DNA from: Oricola nitratireducens
Lineage (GTDB): Bacteria; Pseudomonadota; Alphaproteobacteria; Rhizobiales; Rhizobiaceae
DNA: 64,000 bases
Assembly (NCBI RefSeq): GCF_014904745.1
Contig: NZ_JACZCS010000052.1
Span: 40,641 to 104,640 of the forward strand
Direction of reading: 5' to 3'
A program made the translations under genes and the position numbers. Positions 8,724 to 17,452 of the stretch are shown piece by piece (the stretch's first letter is position 1; each line of letters opens with the position of its first letter). The notes under the pieces are model-generated. The model was not told where the DNA came from. It worked only from the letters and a program-made list of their open reading frames with translations, and searched no databases.

Positions 8724-9053
8724 CTTCTTCGGTCGATCTCCCGGACCGGTTCGCAAACACGCGGTCTCGTGCGAAATTTACGCGGTTCACACGTCGACGG
8801 GCCGGCAGTTTCGCAGAGCCGCCAAGTTAAATCTTCCGCGCAACATCTGCCACGCCCGCACTAAACGTCAATTGCCCCAAATGGATAACGCGATGCGCCC
8901 CATGCTGAAACGCGATCCGCCGCTGTCCAAGACAGGCATGCGAGACACCGTTTTGCCGGATTTCAGATATTTAAGACATTATCCGGATAGTAACCAGTTG
9001 GATACCGGGCGTTGGATAGAATTCTCCCTGCATTTAGGATGGAGTTCCGAATC
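8724..9053. other. divergent spacer upstream of the polymerase and ExoX-like genes
   Basis: The spacer is about 330 bp with no supportable gene. GGAG at 9041-9044 serves the plus-strand small gene. No strong palindrome was seen. Confidence 0.4.
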
Positions 9054-9320
9054 ATGCGGGAATTGCCGGAGGCAATATTGCTATCAAGCCTGTTGATCGT
9101 TGGTGCGGCAGGTGTCGTTGGTGGATTCTTTCTGCGCGTTCCGGGAGTGATTTTCGCGACCGCGATCGTCATCGCGATCATTGTCGCCGTATCGATTTCC
9201 GGTCATGCGTCGCTCACTGAGATACTTATTTCCGTCGTGCTGCATGTCGGTGTACTTCAGGTCGCATATCTGACGACTGTTCTGGCCGTGTCCTCCTGGA
9301 CGCGCGCCGGACATCGCTAG
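9054..9320 (+). CDS. small ExoX-like membrane protein, possible EPS repressor
   Basis: The 88-residue protein is almost entirely hydrophobic, with three likely membrane segments: LLSSLLIVGAAGVVGGFF, GVIFATAIVIAIIVAVSI and VVLHVGVLQVAYLTTVLAV. The last segment (LQxxY...VL) recalls the small ExoX/PsiA-type proteins of rhizobia, which inhibit exopolysaccharide synthesis by acting on the ExoY priming transferase. ATG 9054 has GGAG 9 bp upstream. The frame also allows ATG 9039 or TTG 9012. Its stop lies 8 bp from the stop of the ExoY homologue on the other strand. Similarity is from memory of short hydrophobic proteins, so the functional call is tentative; the gene itself looks real. Confidence 0.6.
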   Translation: MRELPEAILLSSLLIVGAAGVVGGFFLRVPGVIFATAIVIAIIVAVSISGHASLTEILISVVLHVGVLQVAYLTTVLAVSSWTRAGHR

Positions 9321-9328
9321 CGCGGCAC

Positions 9329-10135
9329 CTATGACGTCTCGTCCATCCGTATTACTGCGAAGATCGTTTTGAAGAGGATGAGAATGTCGCGTCCCAGCGA
9401 CCACTGCGTAATGTAGGCACTGTCCAAAGCTACCCGATCCTCATAGCTGAGGCGGCTACGGCCGCTTGTTTGCCACAGCCCGGTTAGTCCCGGGCGCGTC
9501 TGGAGGTAGAGGGCGGATTGGGGGCCATATCGGTCTAGTTCGTCTGCGGTGACCGGCCGAGGCCCGACGCAACTCATGTCTCCCCTGAGGATATTGAACA
9601 GTTGCGGTAGTTCGTCGATGCTCGACCGGCGCAGCGCATGGCCGAACAGAGTGACCCGGGGATCGTTCCTCAACTTTTGCGATTGTTGCCATTCGGAGCG
9701 TGCATCGGGATTGGCGGCGAGGAACGCCTGCAAGGCCTGCTCGGGATTGACGACCATCGAGCGGAATTTAAGGCACCCGAACTTCTTGCCGCGGTAGCCG
9801 ATCCTTTCGTGAGCAAAAAACACGGGTCCCCCGGACATCCAAAGGATCGCTGCGACTATCAACATCAAAGGCGAGGCCAGGATGAGCGCGGTGATGGATA
9901 CGGCGAGGTCAAGCACGCGTTTCGGGATGCCCCCTAGCGGTTTCGACGGTATCGGTGACAATTCGGCATATTCGGCCCCGTCCTGATAGCTCGTAATTTC
10001 GCGCTGGCCCTTTTTGCCCAGGTGAAAGTCCGCCAACTTGGTCGGCAGGACCACCGGTCTGTTGTCAATTCCGGCAGATCGCGCCCATTCCGGATTCCTG
10101 GCATAGTCTGTTGTATTCGACACGTTCCGTCTCAT
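9329..10135 (-). CDS. exoY: undecaprenyl-phosphate sugar-1-phosphate transferase, ExoY-like
   Basis: The 268-residue product is a bacterial sugar transferase (PF02397). It has a variable N-terminus, one membrane helix (LDLAVSITALILASPLMLIV, about residues 80-110) and then the catalytic core: KRVLD, FKFRSM-like GCLKFRSM, RRSSIDELPQLFNILRGDMS and GPRP, then RPGLTGLWQTSGRS. It starts EPS repeat assembly by moving a sugar-1-phosphate, galactose-1-phosphate in the case of ExoY, onto undecaprenyl phosphate. The short single-helix form matches ExoY rather than the five-helix WbaP/WcaJ form. It is convergent with the ExoX-like gene and separated from exoP by a hairpin terminator, so it has its own promoter. 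Confidence 0.88.
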   Translation of the reverse strand: MRRNVSNTTDYARNPEWARSAGIDNRPVVLPTKLADFHLGKKGQREITSYQDGAEYAELSPIPSKPLGGIPKRVLDLAVSITALILASPLMLIVAAILWMSGGPVFFAHERIGYRGKKFGCLKFRSMVVNPEQALQAFLAANPDARSEWQQSQKLRNDPRVTLFGHALRRSSIDELPQLFNILRGDMSCVGPRPVTADELDRYGPQSALYLQTRPGLTGLWQTSGRSRLSYEDRVALDSAYITQWSLGRDILILFKTIFAVIRMDETS

Positions 10136-10475
10136 GATTTTGGGCGGGTTCGATCAATCCTGTATGTCAGATTGTTACAATGCCTTTTTCGCGTCGCAAG
10201 AACCGCAAAAGGCGTAGTTTTGGACCAAATGGACCCCGCTTGCGAGGGCGGTCGGACTTCATCCGGTCCTGCCGTGTGAAGGGGGCGGCCGAAAACGCGA
10301 TCAATCGCGTTTTTCTACTCTCTACGAGGGTGGGGATACCACTAACTACCGAGATCGGACATGCGGGTCGGCGCGGCTTCACACTAACGTCGAGACGCGG
10401 CAGAAAGGTTTATCCATGTCAGGATGTTTCCAGCATCGGGCGAAAGGCTATGCCGGTAGGCCCGTCGCGTAACCC
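10136..10475. other. spacer between exoP-like and exoY-like genes
   Basis: The spacer is 340 bp and holds the terminator at 10292-10314 and, by position, the promoter of the exoY-like gene. Short arginine-rich open frames here (e.g. 10180-10518) look like noise. Confidence 0.5.
10292..10314 (-). terminator. intrinsic terminator downstream of the exoP-like gene
   Basis: AAAACGCGAT (10292-10301) pairs perfectly with ATCGCGTTTT (10304-10313) across a CA loop. On the minus strand the hairpin ends in a T-run, as expected for termination of exoP transcription before exoY. The A/T flanks make it potentially bidirectional. Confidence 0.7.
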
Positions 10476-12434
10476 TCAACGAAACTTTTTCGCAACGGAA
10501 ACAGGAAGCCGGTTGTAGCTTCTTCTCGACCGGGCGTGGACGTTCATGATGACCGCTCCGAGGACCGACACTCGCATCGCCATCAGCGAATTAAGCAGGT
10601 CCGCGAGGGCATCGACGCGGCTTTTGCCATATTCGGCAACGATCACGACCCCATCCAGCACGGACTCCATCGGGAATGCGTCGACGCCAAGGGTGGTCGG
10701 CGGCAGCTCGACGATGACCATCTTGTAGGACTTCAATTGATCCAGCGCGGAGTCATCTTCCCCGGATTTCATCAATTGCGCGTGCAGCGATGTACCGCTT
10801 GGCAGGTAATCGAAAGACTGCCCCGCGACAGCCCGGATGCCGCTCTTGGCGGATTTGGTTTCGTTGTCGTCGCCAACCGGCTTCAGCAGGAAGGATGTCT
10901 GAAGCCCGTTGGTGAGAGAGGAATTGGCCGGATCCGCGTTTACGACAAGCGTGTTCAAGCCCTTGCGTTCATACATCGCGGCCAAGTGGCAGGCGAACTC
11001 CCCCTTGCGGGAGTCCAACTCGGCGGACGCGACCCCGATGAATCTCAGCGGCGTGTTTCCTTCCAGCAACCGAAGCGTCGTCCCGAGCGACATCAAGGCC
11101 TTGACATATGCCGATCGAGGGTAGCGCGTGATAACATCAAGCCGCTGTTTCCCGAGCCATTGGTGCGGCGGGGAGGGCAGATCGCCTAGGCAATTCAGGC
11201 CGACCTCGTTCCAAAGCTGTTGCGGGGATATGATGCGATCGTCAAGCATCTGGCGCGCGAACGCGAAGGCAACTCCGAACATAATCCCGCCGAAAGCCCC
11301 GAATGCGAGCACGAGCTTCTTTCTCGGGAGGCTTGATGCAAGCGGCGGTGATGCGGCCGTGATTACGCGGGCGTCCGCTGACGGATATGACTGCTGGCTC
11401 ACCGAGCCCATGTAGGCCTGGAGCACGCTTTCATAGATTTTCCTGTAGGTGTCGGCGGTGACTTCGAGCTCCTCAAGCGTCGGCCCCTTCAGGCGATCCT
11501 GCAGGATTTCGCTGAAATCCTTTCCGGGAACGACGCCTGCGTTATTTGTTTCAGCGCCGATGCGATAGTCGTGCCTAGCGCGAAATGACTGGGCGGCCTG
11601 TGTCGCAAGGTTCATCTGATTCCGTAGTTCCTGCAGCCGCTTTTCCAGCCACAGACTGCCTTCTTTCGCACCGCGTGACTTGCTGTCGATCTGCTCGCGC
11701 AAGAAAGATTGTGCAACGGCGTTGGCGACATCGGCGGCTAGAGCCGGACTATGGGCACTGAATGCGATCTCGATGGCATAGGAGACGCCTTCCCGGCGTA
11801 CCGTCAAGCGTCTCTCGAGCAGCTCGATCGTCGATCGGTAACGCTCGTAGTTCATCGCATCCGGCGAACCATCGGCTAACTCTGCGTTCTTGACCGGGGG
11901 GGCTTGCGTCACGCCACCAGAGTCCTGCGGGACGCTGTCGGGCACCTGCTTGGCACTATCAGACGCCTGCATGGCGTTATCGTCCGTCTCTGGTGCGGCG
12001 GCCGGATCCGATCCGCTCAGCAGCGCGAACAATTTGTGCGCCCTGGCAGCCAGAGACGTGTTGGCGGATTCAAGAAAGGCGTCGTTTTCCGCAAGGTTCA
12101 GTTGATCGACCACCATCGCAGCAATTCGTTCGGACTTCAAAACCGCGATCTGGCTTTCGAGCTGCGACGTATCGAGAGACAGGTTGATGTCGGAAACCGG
12201 CTGCTGGAGTTGATGCAACTTGGGCTCGATAAGAATTTCCGTTCTGGCCCAGTACAGCTTGTCGGAGGTCAATATATACAGACTGGCGATCAGGATGCCG
12301 ACGATGGTCGAAACCGTTATCGAAATCGAATAGCGCTTGATGAAGTCGACTATGCTTCTCAGGTCGATGAAATCGGCGAACGCACCGTCGTTCGACGACT
12401 CGATCTGCTCCGGGATGATGCGTACCGTATTCAT
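10476..12434 (-). CDS. ExoP-like Wzz/BY-kinase polysaccharide co-polymerase with degenerate kinase domain
   Basis: The 652-residue product has a Wzz domain with membrane helix 1 (about residues 35-55), a long periplasmic part with coiled-coil segments (SLWLEKRLQELRNQMNLATQ), a second helix (about 370-395) and a cytoplasmic P-loop-like domain. Such proteins set chain length and couple polymerisation to export. The expected Walker A motif (GxxxxGK[ST]) reads ASAELDSRKGEFACHLA, so the glycines and the terminal Ser/Thr are gone. The A' motif reads VVNAD. The C-terminus has one tyrosine (RRSYNRL) instead of a tyrosine cluster. The autokinase is therefore probably inactive. The neighbours, ExoY-like and Wzy-like proteins, support an EPS role. 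Confidence 0.85.
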   Translation of the reverse strand: MNTVRIIPEQIESSNDGAFADFIDLRSIVDFIKRYSISITVSTIVGILIASLYILTSDKLYWARTEILIEPKLHQLQQPVSDINLSLDTSQLESQIAVLKSERIAAMVVDQLNLAENDAFLESANTSLAARAHKLFALLSGSDPAAAPETDDNAMQASDSAKQVPDSVPQDSGGVTQAPPVKNAELADGSPDAMNYERYRSTIELLERRLTVRREGVSYAIEIAFSAHSPALAADVANAVAQSFLREQIDSKSRGAKEGSLWLEKRLQELRNQMNLATQAAQSFRARHDYRIGAETNNAGVVPGKDFSEILQDRLKGPTLEELEVTADTYRKIYESVLQAYMGSVSQQSYPSADARVITAASPPLASSLPRKKLVLAFGAFGGIMFGVAFAFARQMLDDRIISPQQLWNEVGLNCLGDLPSPPHQWLGKQRLDVITRYPRSAYVKALMSLGTTLRLLEGNTPLRFIGVASAELDSRKGEFACHLAAMYERKGLNTLVVNADPANSSLTNGLQTSFLLKPVGDDNETKSAKSGIRAVAGQSFDYLPSGTSLHAQLMKSGEDDSALDQLKSYKMVIVELPPTTLGVDAFPMESVLDGVVIVAEYGKSRVDALADLLNSLMAMRVSVLGAVIMNVHARSRRSYNRLPVSVAKKFR

Positions 12435-13038
12435 GGCAAATTCAATCTATTCGTCTATCTGTCAGTCTTCTTAAAGGCGTCGGCGACCATGCATCGGGAG
12501 AAACTGCATCAAGATGATATCGGCTGAATGGCGCACGCAAGATCTCGCCCATCGACCGGGACCGAATAGGCGGGTGACCTGATAGAGAGGGCCGAGTTTC
12601 TGCTTGCAAGCTTTGCGGCTTTCCTGGTTTTGACGGGCGACCCGCCGCTGCGGCGTAATTCGCGCATTCCGACACAATACCAGATCGTCGATCTGCCACG
12701 ACAGGGTAATTGCGCATGCGGTTCGGGAAAACCTCGCCAATCGGCTTACTGCTTAGATCCGAAAGGTCGGGTTGGACATTGCAAGCATCGATTTGGCGGC
12801 TCTCCATGCGACCGGAAAAGCCTGCCGCCGTTAGCCGGATTTCCCGACTGTCGCCGTCTGCATCGTGCCTTGGTTGCCGGATGGTGTTCCTTTGGCTGAT
12901 CCTTGCGCATAGAACGTCTTTCTCATGGATCAGGTCAGCCCGGATGATGCGCAGCGGAGCGAATGCCGCCGTGTCTTTCGGAGTTCCCACCGTTTGGCTC
13001 GCGGACACGAAAACAGGATCTGCCTATATCGCCGAAAA
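12435..13038. other. non-coding spacer upstream of exoP-like gene
   Basis: The spacer is about 600 bp. Open frames on both strands (for example 12442-13008 minus) have arginine/serine-rich, low-conservation composition typical of noise. The promoter of the exoP-like gene should lie next to 12434. Nothing else recognised. Confidence 0.45.
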
Positions 13039-13371
13039 CTACGCGTAGGGATCGGGACTGGCCGCAAGACCGCGCCGAACGTCGACTTCCCTGGTCGTTT
13101 GCATGGCCAGGTCCGAATATTTCGACACAAGTCTCATCGCAGAATCGCGCAGGGGCGTCTCACATTCGGCGATCGCCAATCCTATCAATATATTCCGCAT
13201 TTCCTCGGCCTGGGCTTCAAGATAACGGGAGGTATGCGCCGCGATCTCCGGCGATATCCAAGCTATGCATTCAGAGATATCCAAAGATATCCTTGTGGCG
13301 TGATCCGCCTTTTTTCTCATCGTCTTAACAAGTTCGACCGGCACCATGGCTGTTCCCGTGGAATTCTTCAT
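13039..13371 (-). CDS. small hypothetical helical protein
   Basis: The open frame encodes 110 residues from ATG 13371. Composition is protein-like, with amphipathic helices such as SRYLEAQAEEMRNILIGLA and SAMRLVSKYSDLAMQTTREV, and no signal peptide or membrane helix. I do not recognise a family. It sits alone between long non-coding stretches, just upstream of exoP on the same strand but 600 bp away. No clear ribosome binding site precedes the ATG, so the call is moderate. Confidence 0.45.
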   Translation of the reverse strand: MKNSTGTAMVPVELVKTMRKKADHATRISLDISECIAWISPEIAAHTSRYLEAQAEEMRNILIGLAIAECETPLRDSAMRLVSKYSDLAMQTTREVDVRRGLAASPDPYA

Positions 13372-13958
13372 GATTGGGATGAAGCCATTTGGGAGAGCCG
13401 ATTGCCGGACGAGCTGAAAGCACTTGATTTCAAGTCGCCTGGATCACGAAGTCCCAAGATGCCCCCCTCATTTCGCATCGCGCCCGAAAAGTATGGGCTG
13501 GGCAAAACCGTGTCCACACGTCTGTACGGCTTAGGGGAGCGCCAAACGTGATGCTAAATGTCACCCCTGTGCACAAAAAACCATCCGTCGGCCTTATTAA
13601 ACCCATCGGTGGATTGAATGTGATCAGACCTACGCCTTTTTGCCGATGGCTCCACCAAACGAGCGACCGAACTTGCACGTTTTTTTAATGATTCCACGAC
13701 GTTGTGCACAGAACTTAGCGCGTCGCTATTATTAACCCCCGATTCTTTAGGGTACGTTAATTTAAATTAGCTCGCGTGGATTAACTTTCGACTAACGTAA
13801 CGGCGCGGAGGCAGTAAATTCGTTACGACTGCAACCGTTTAGTGGAGTGGGTGCAACCGGTAGGGTAGCCGGTTTTGTGGGGTTCGTGGGGCACCTTGCG
13901 CATCCTTTCAGAGGTCACGGTGCAATGCACCGTATGTTTAAGGGCTGGAGAAAGGACT
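13372..13958. other. long AT-rich leader upstream of LuxR-type regulator
   Basis: The leader is about 590 bp. Its right half is AT-rich (13681-13800) and holds a 12-bp palindrome TAATTTAAATTA (13758-13769) and a direct repeat TGCAACCG at 13830-13837 and 13852-13859, spaced 22 bp, close to two helical turns. AAAGGA at 13951-13956 is the ribosome binding site of the next gene. A long regulated promoter is likely. Confidence 0.45.
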
Positions 13959-14714
13959 ATGACGTCTACATGCGTAACTGATTCTTCTAATACGAGAAGA
14001 GCGAACGGATCCGCTGTCGATGCGCCGAAGGCTATTTCGATGCAACAGACACGATCCCTGATAATCTTGGACAGGCGTGCCCTGAACCGGGAATGCTTCG
14101 TGAAAGTCTTGGATGCCCATCAACTCGGTTTGCAGCCATTCGCATTCGAGTCGATGGACGACTGGAAGAAAGAAAAGGACTCACTTCCGCCTGCGGGTGC
14201 CGTTCTCGTCAGTGTCGGCGGCAGTGAGGTCGGCAGCGAAGCTTTCTTAACAGAACTGACTGAAATTGCGGCCGAACTGACAGGGACGCCGGTTATCGTC
14301 CTCTCCGACAGCGATGATCTCTCCTGCATCTTGCAAGTCATCGACTGCGGCACCCAGGGATATATACCGACATCTCTCGGAATGGCGGTTTGTGCGGAAG
14401 CCATTCGTCTTGCGATGGTGGGTGGCACGTTCGTTCCGGCCAGTGCCGTAATGACGATGCGGCACAAGTTTAAAGCTCGTCCAGAGGAGGAAAGGCCGAT
14501 GACCAGCCTTTTCACCCAAAGGCAGGTAGAAGTCGCCCAGGCTCTGAGGCGCGGAAAGGCGAACAAGATCATCGCCTATGAACTCAATCTCCGCGAAAGC
14601 ACCGTCAAGGTGCATATCCGCAATATCATGAAAAAGCTGAAGGCGACCAACCGTACCGAGGTTGCCTTTAAGATCAACCAGTTGATGTCGGATCAGAACC
14701 GGACGTTCCAATAA
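13959..14714 (+). CDS. LuxR/NarL-type regulator with pseudo-receiver domain
   Basis: The 251-residue product has an N-terminal receiver-like fold (about residues 33-165) and a C-terminal GerE helix-turn-helix (about 180-245: LFTQRQVEVAQALRRGKANK and STVKVHIRNIMKKL). The receiver keeps the hydrophobic pattern but lacks key residues. The acidic pair is reduced to LD at 37-38. The strand that should carry the phospho-acceptor Asp reads AVLVSVGGS. The conserved Lys position reads GYIPTS. It therefore probably does not respond to phosphorylation and may sense a ligand, a partner or its own level. ATG 13959 follows AAAGGACT. It lies between the EPS export genes and a GH16 glucanase. Confidence 0.85.
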   Translation: MTSTCVTDSSNTRRANGSAVDAPKAISMQQTRSLIILDRRALNRECFVKVLDAHQLGLQPFAFESMDDWKKEKDSLPPAGAVLVSVGGSEVGSEAFLTELTEIAAELTGTPVIVLSDSDDLSCILQVIDCGTQGYIPTSLGMAVCAEAIRLAMVGGTFVPASAVMTMRHKFKARPEEERPMTSLFTQRQVEVAQALRRGKANKIIAYELNLRESTVKVHIRNIMKKLKATNRTEVAFKINQLMSDQNRTFQ

Positions 14715-15223
14715 TCTGTTTCGTTACTGACCGAATTGAGATCTGGAGCCGGGAGGCGCGCCGACGAAAGTCCAGCGCTTTCCGGTTTTTTATCGCGGTC
14801 ACATGTGCTTTTTCGCTATCCGCGGACATCGGGGTTGTTATCCAATTTACCGCGTTGCGCCTTATTGCCGATGAGGGCGACTGAGCCGGGATCGATGCAT
14901 TTGCATGCCATTCGAAGCGACAGGAGAGCGATGGCAGTCATGTTTCGGGATCGCGCATTGTCGGATATCCGGTGTTGGGCCTTACGCCCATAAAGTAGGG
15001 CCTATGATACCTATGAGACTGCCTTGCTCCAATTTGCCGCGCCGGGTCGAACAAATTTGTACGGTGATGAAATCCGGTGGCGTTTGAATTCGGCAGCCAA
15101 ACGTATTTGTATGTGCCACCGGCTTTCCATCACGCCTCATTGGGCGCAAGCCGGCGCAGGATCGCGACACAAGGTCTGTGGTTCTTCCCCGACAGAAGAG
15201 ACGTAACACAAGGAGAGCATGTC
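14715..15223. other. spacer between LuxR-type regulator and GH16 gene
   Basis: The spacer is about 510 bp. A weak hairpin with a T6 tail (about 14765-14792) may terminate the regulator. A 20-codon open frame, 14930-14992, has a well-placed GGAG and could be a leader peptide. AGGAGAG at 15211-15217 serves the GH16 gene. Confidence 0.4.
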
Positions 15224-16015
15224 GTGCGGAGTTTGGGTAAGGCGTGGGTCGTTGCCGTTAGTTTGGTGGTTTTCGCGGTCTCGCATTGCCGCGCCGAGGA
15301 AATCGATCTCAGCAACTACAAGCTGACATTCTCGGAAGAGTTCACCGAACTCGATGTTTCCGCGTGGGGCGACAACGGGTCACGCTGGATCGCGCACACG
15401 CCGTGGCATGGCGATTTCGGAGACGCCCGTTTCGCGGATCCGGAGCCCGGCTTTCCGTTTGTTACACAGGCCGGCGTTTTGCGTATCGAAGCCCGCAAGG
15501 ATGCCGATGGCCAATGGAAATCCGGCCTGCTGTCCGGCGTCAACGGCGACTGGAAGGGATTTACGGCGCGAGAGGGCTATTTCGAAGCGAGAATCAAACT
15601 TCCTCCGGGCGACGGAGTGTGGCCGGCCTTCTGGCTGAATTCGAAGGCGGGCATAGAACTCGACGCGATGGAATATTACGGTCACGACGATACCCGGTTT
15701 TCCTCCGCATGGCACCACTGGGGCGATGGCGCCAAGGACGGTCATGAATCGGATTTACACTGGACGTCGGTCACCCCCGGCTCTCTGACCAGTGGATTCA
15801 ACACATACGGCGTTCTGATCGAGAAGGATTTCGTCACTTTCTATTTCAATCGAGAGCCGGTCTGGCGCCTTCCGATCCCTTGGGACAAGAGCGTCGATCC
15901 GGAATTCTTCCCGCTGGTGAATCTGGCATTGGGATCGGGCTGGCCGATCGACGAGACTCCGAATCCGTCATTCATGTATGTCGACTACATTCACGTTTAC
16001 GAGCCGGCAGAGTAG
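15224..16015 (+). CDS. secreted family 16 glycoside hydrolase (ExoK-like endo-glucanase)
   Basis: The 263-residue product starts with a signal peptide (VVAVSLVVFAVSHCRAEE, cleavage near residue 24). The GH16 jelly-roll domain carries the catalytic motif ELDAME, with nucleophile E145, assisting D147 and acid/base E150, preceded by DGVWPAFWLNSKAGI. Aromatic residues such as WHHWGDG line the expected cleft. Family enzymes cleave beta-1,3/1,4 glucans; in rhizobia ExoK trims nascent succinoglycan to low molecular weight. GTG 15224 has AGGAGAG 6 bp upstream. The longer frame from 15077 adds non-conserved residues. It converges on a GT4 gene 100 bp away. Confidence 0.9.
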   Translation: MRSLGKAWVVAVSLVVFAVSHCRAEEIDLSNYKLTFSEEFTELDVSAWGDNGSRWIAHTPWHGDFGDARFADPEPGFPFVTQAGVLRIEARKDADGQWKSGLLSGVNGDWKGFTAREGYFEARIKLPPGDGVWPAFWLNSKAGIELDAMEYYGHDDTRFSSAWHHWGDGAKDGHESDLHWTSVTPGSLTSGFNTYGVLIEKDFVTFYFNREPVWRLPIPWDKSVDPEFFPLVNLALGSGWPIDETPNPSFMYVDYIHVYEPAE

Positions 16016-16114
16016 GTCTTTCCAAAACCAGAGCGGCCATAGCGAGGGCAGGGCGCCCGCGGGAAGAGACCTTGGCATTCGTCTCAACTGGGCTGTTGAA
16101 TGGAGGTGTAGCCG

Positions 16115-17452
16115 TCAATCGGCCAGGTTTTCCGAAGCCGCCGTATTTCCGGCCTTCCGGCCATCATGGACGGGTGGAACGCGATGCCTGATGGCATTTC
16201 TAGACTGTCGCAATGAGCGCGCCTCGCGATGGATATCGTGGGTCAATCGAGCGATCCGCGCCCAGGAATAGAGATCGCTGGCGCGCTCCGCGCCACGTAT
16301 GCCGACTTCCCTGCAGGTTTCGGGATTTTGGAGATAGGCGATCATGGCGTCGGAAAGCGCATCCGGATCGTTTTTCCCAACGAGCGTGCCACCGCCAGTC
16401 GCCTCGATTATCTCCGTCATGCCGCCAACCCGCGTGGCGACGACCGGAGTGCCGTGCATCAGCGCTTCGACGAGGCTCATGCCGAAGGACTCGCTGAGTG
16501 AAGGATTGACCACAAGCGACGCCCCGGCGTAGCGCTCGACCACGCGTTCGTAGGGTTGCCCTCCAGCGAAAGTGACGGTGTGGCCGAACTCTGGCGCTAT
16601 CATCTCCTGCAAGGCAGCAAGATAAGTTCCCCTGTGGGCGCTGCCGCCGCGATAGAAGCGGGAAAGCTCTCGCACGTCGGGGTCGTCGCTGAGGTCGATC
16701 AAAAACTCCCGTGCGGTTTCGCCGTTGGCGCCGACGAGTTCCAGGCGGGCTTCGGGACAGGCCGCGATCACCCGTGGCCATGCTTCGAGCAGCGTGTGAA
16801 GCCCTTTTTCCGGCGAAAGACGACCGACGAAGAGGACCTTTCCCGGCTCGCGGGCTGTCGCGGGAAGGTCGCGCCGGATATCGGGGGCGCCATTCGGCAG
16901 GACGGAGAACTGCGCCTGCGAGTCGGGGAAGCGATCCCGGGCCGCATCCACGACATGTCCGGAACAGCCGACGACCAGGTCGGTCGCCTTCAGGCATCGT
17001 GCCATGGCATCGTGGTCGAGCTCGGAGAGCCAGTTGCAATGCATGTGCAAAACGATCGCCGCATTCGGCGCGGCGCGGCGGAAAACCGGCGCATAGTTCG
17101 GGAAGTTCTGGAGATGGATCACATCCGGCTGCAACAGGCGGATCTTACGGACCGCTTGGACCAGATAGTCGAGAGCATAAAAGCTTTTCGTAAAGAGCGG
17201 GGTCCTCGGAAAGGTGCGGTCCCACAGTTTTGACGCCTTTCCCCAGACACCCTGCGGCAGGCAAGTCAGCAGTTCCATCGTCGCGCCGTCGATTTCCGCG
17301 CGGGCCGGTTGTTCGCGAGAGCGGCGGGAAATAACGGTAACCTCGTTCTCGCCGGCAAGCCGACGCGATACTTCATAGGTCCAGATTCCGAGGGAGTTCT
17401 GGTCCGGGGGAAGGACCGAGTCGAAGTGCTGGGAAATGAACGCGACCCTCAT
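16115..17452 (-). CDS. family 4 glycosyltransferase
   Basis: The 445-residue product has both GT-B lobes. The N-terminal lobe starts MRVAFISQHFDSVLPPDQNS and contains PDVIHLQNFPNYAPVFRR. The C-terminal lobe contains KVLFVGRLSPEKGLHTLLEA and LVVNPSLSESFGMSLVEALM, the donor-binding E-x7-E motif. The C-terminal 40 residues are basic and not part of the domain. The start ATG shares its A with the stop of the flippase gene (TGATG overlap at 17452), so the two are translationally coupled. It probably builds the same polymer that the flippase exports. Confidence 0.92.
   Translation of the reverse strand: MRVAFISQHFDSVLPPDQNSLGIWTYEVSRRLAGENEVTVISRRSREQPARAEIDGATMELLTCLPQGVWGKASKLWDRTFPRTPLFTKSFYALDYLVQAVRKIRLLQPDVIHLQNFPNYAPVFRRAAPNAAIVLHMHCNWLSELDHDAMARCLKATDLVVGCSGHVVDAARDRFPDSQAQFSVLPNGAPDIRRDLPATAREPGKVLFVGRLSPEKGLHTLLEAWPRVIAACPEARLELVGANGETAREFLIDLSDDPDVRELSRFYRGGSAHRGTYLAALQEMIAPEFGHTVTFAGGQPYERVVERYAGASLVVNPSLSESFGMSLVEALMHGTPVVATRVGGMTEIIEATGGGTLVGKNDPDALSDAMIAYLQNPETCREVGIRGAERASDLYSWARIARLTHDIHREARSLRQSRNAIRHRVPPVHDGRKAGNTAASENLAD

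Noticed and set aside
12442..13008. A 188-codon minus-strand frame upstream of exoP
   Set aside because: Its composition is noise-like, with no ribosome binding site and no recognised motif. It overlaps competing frames on both strands.
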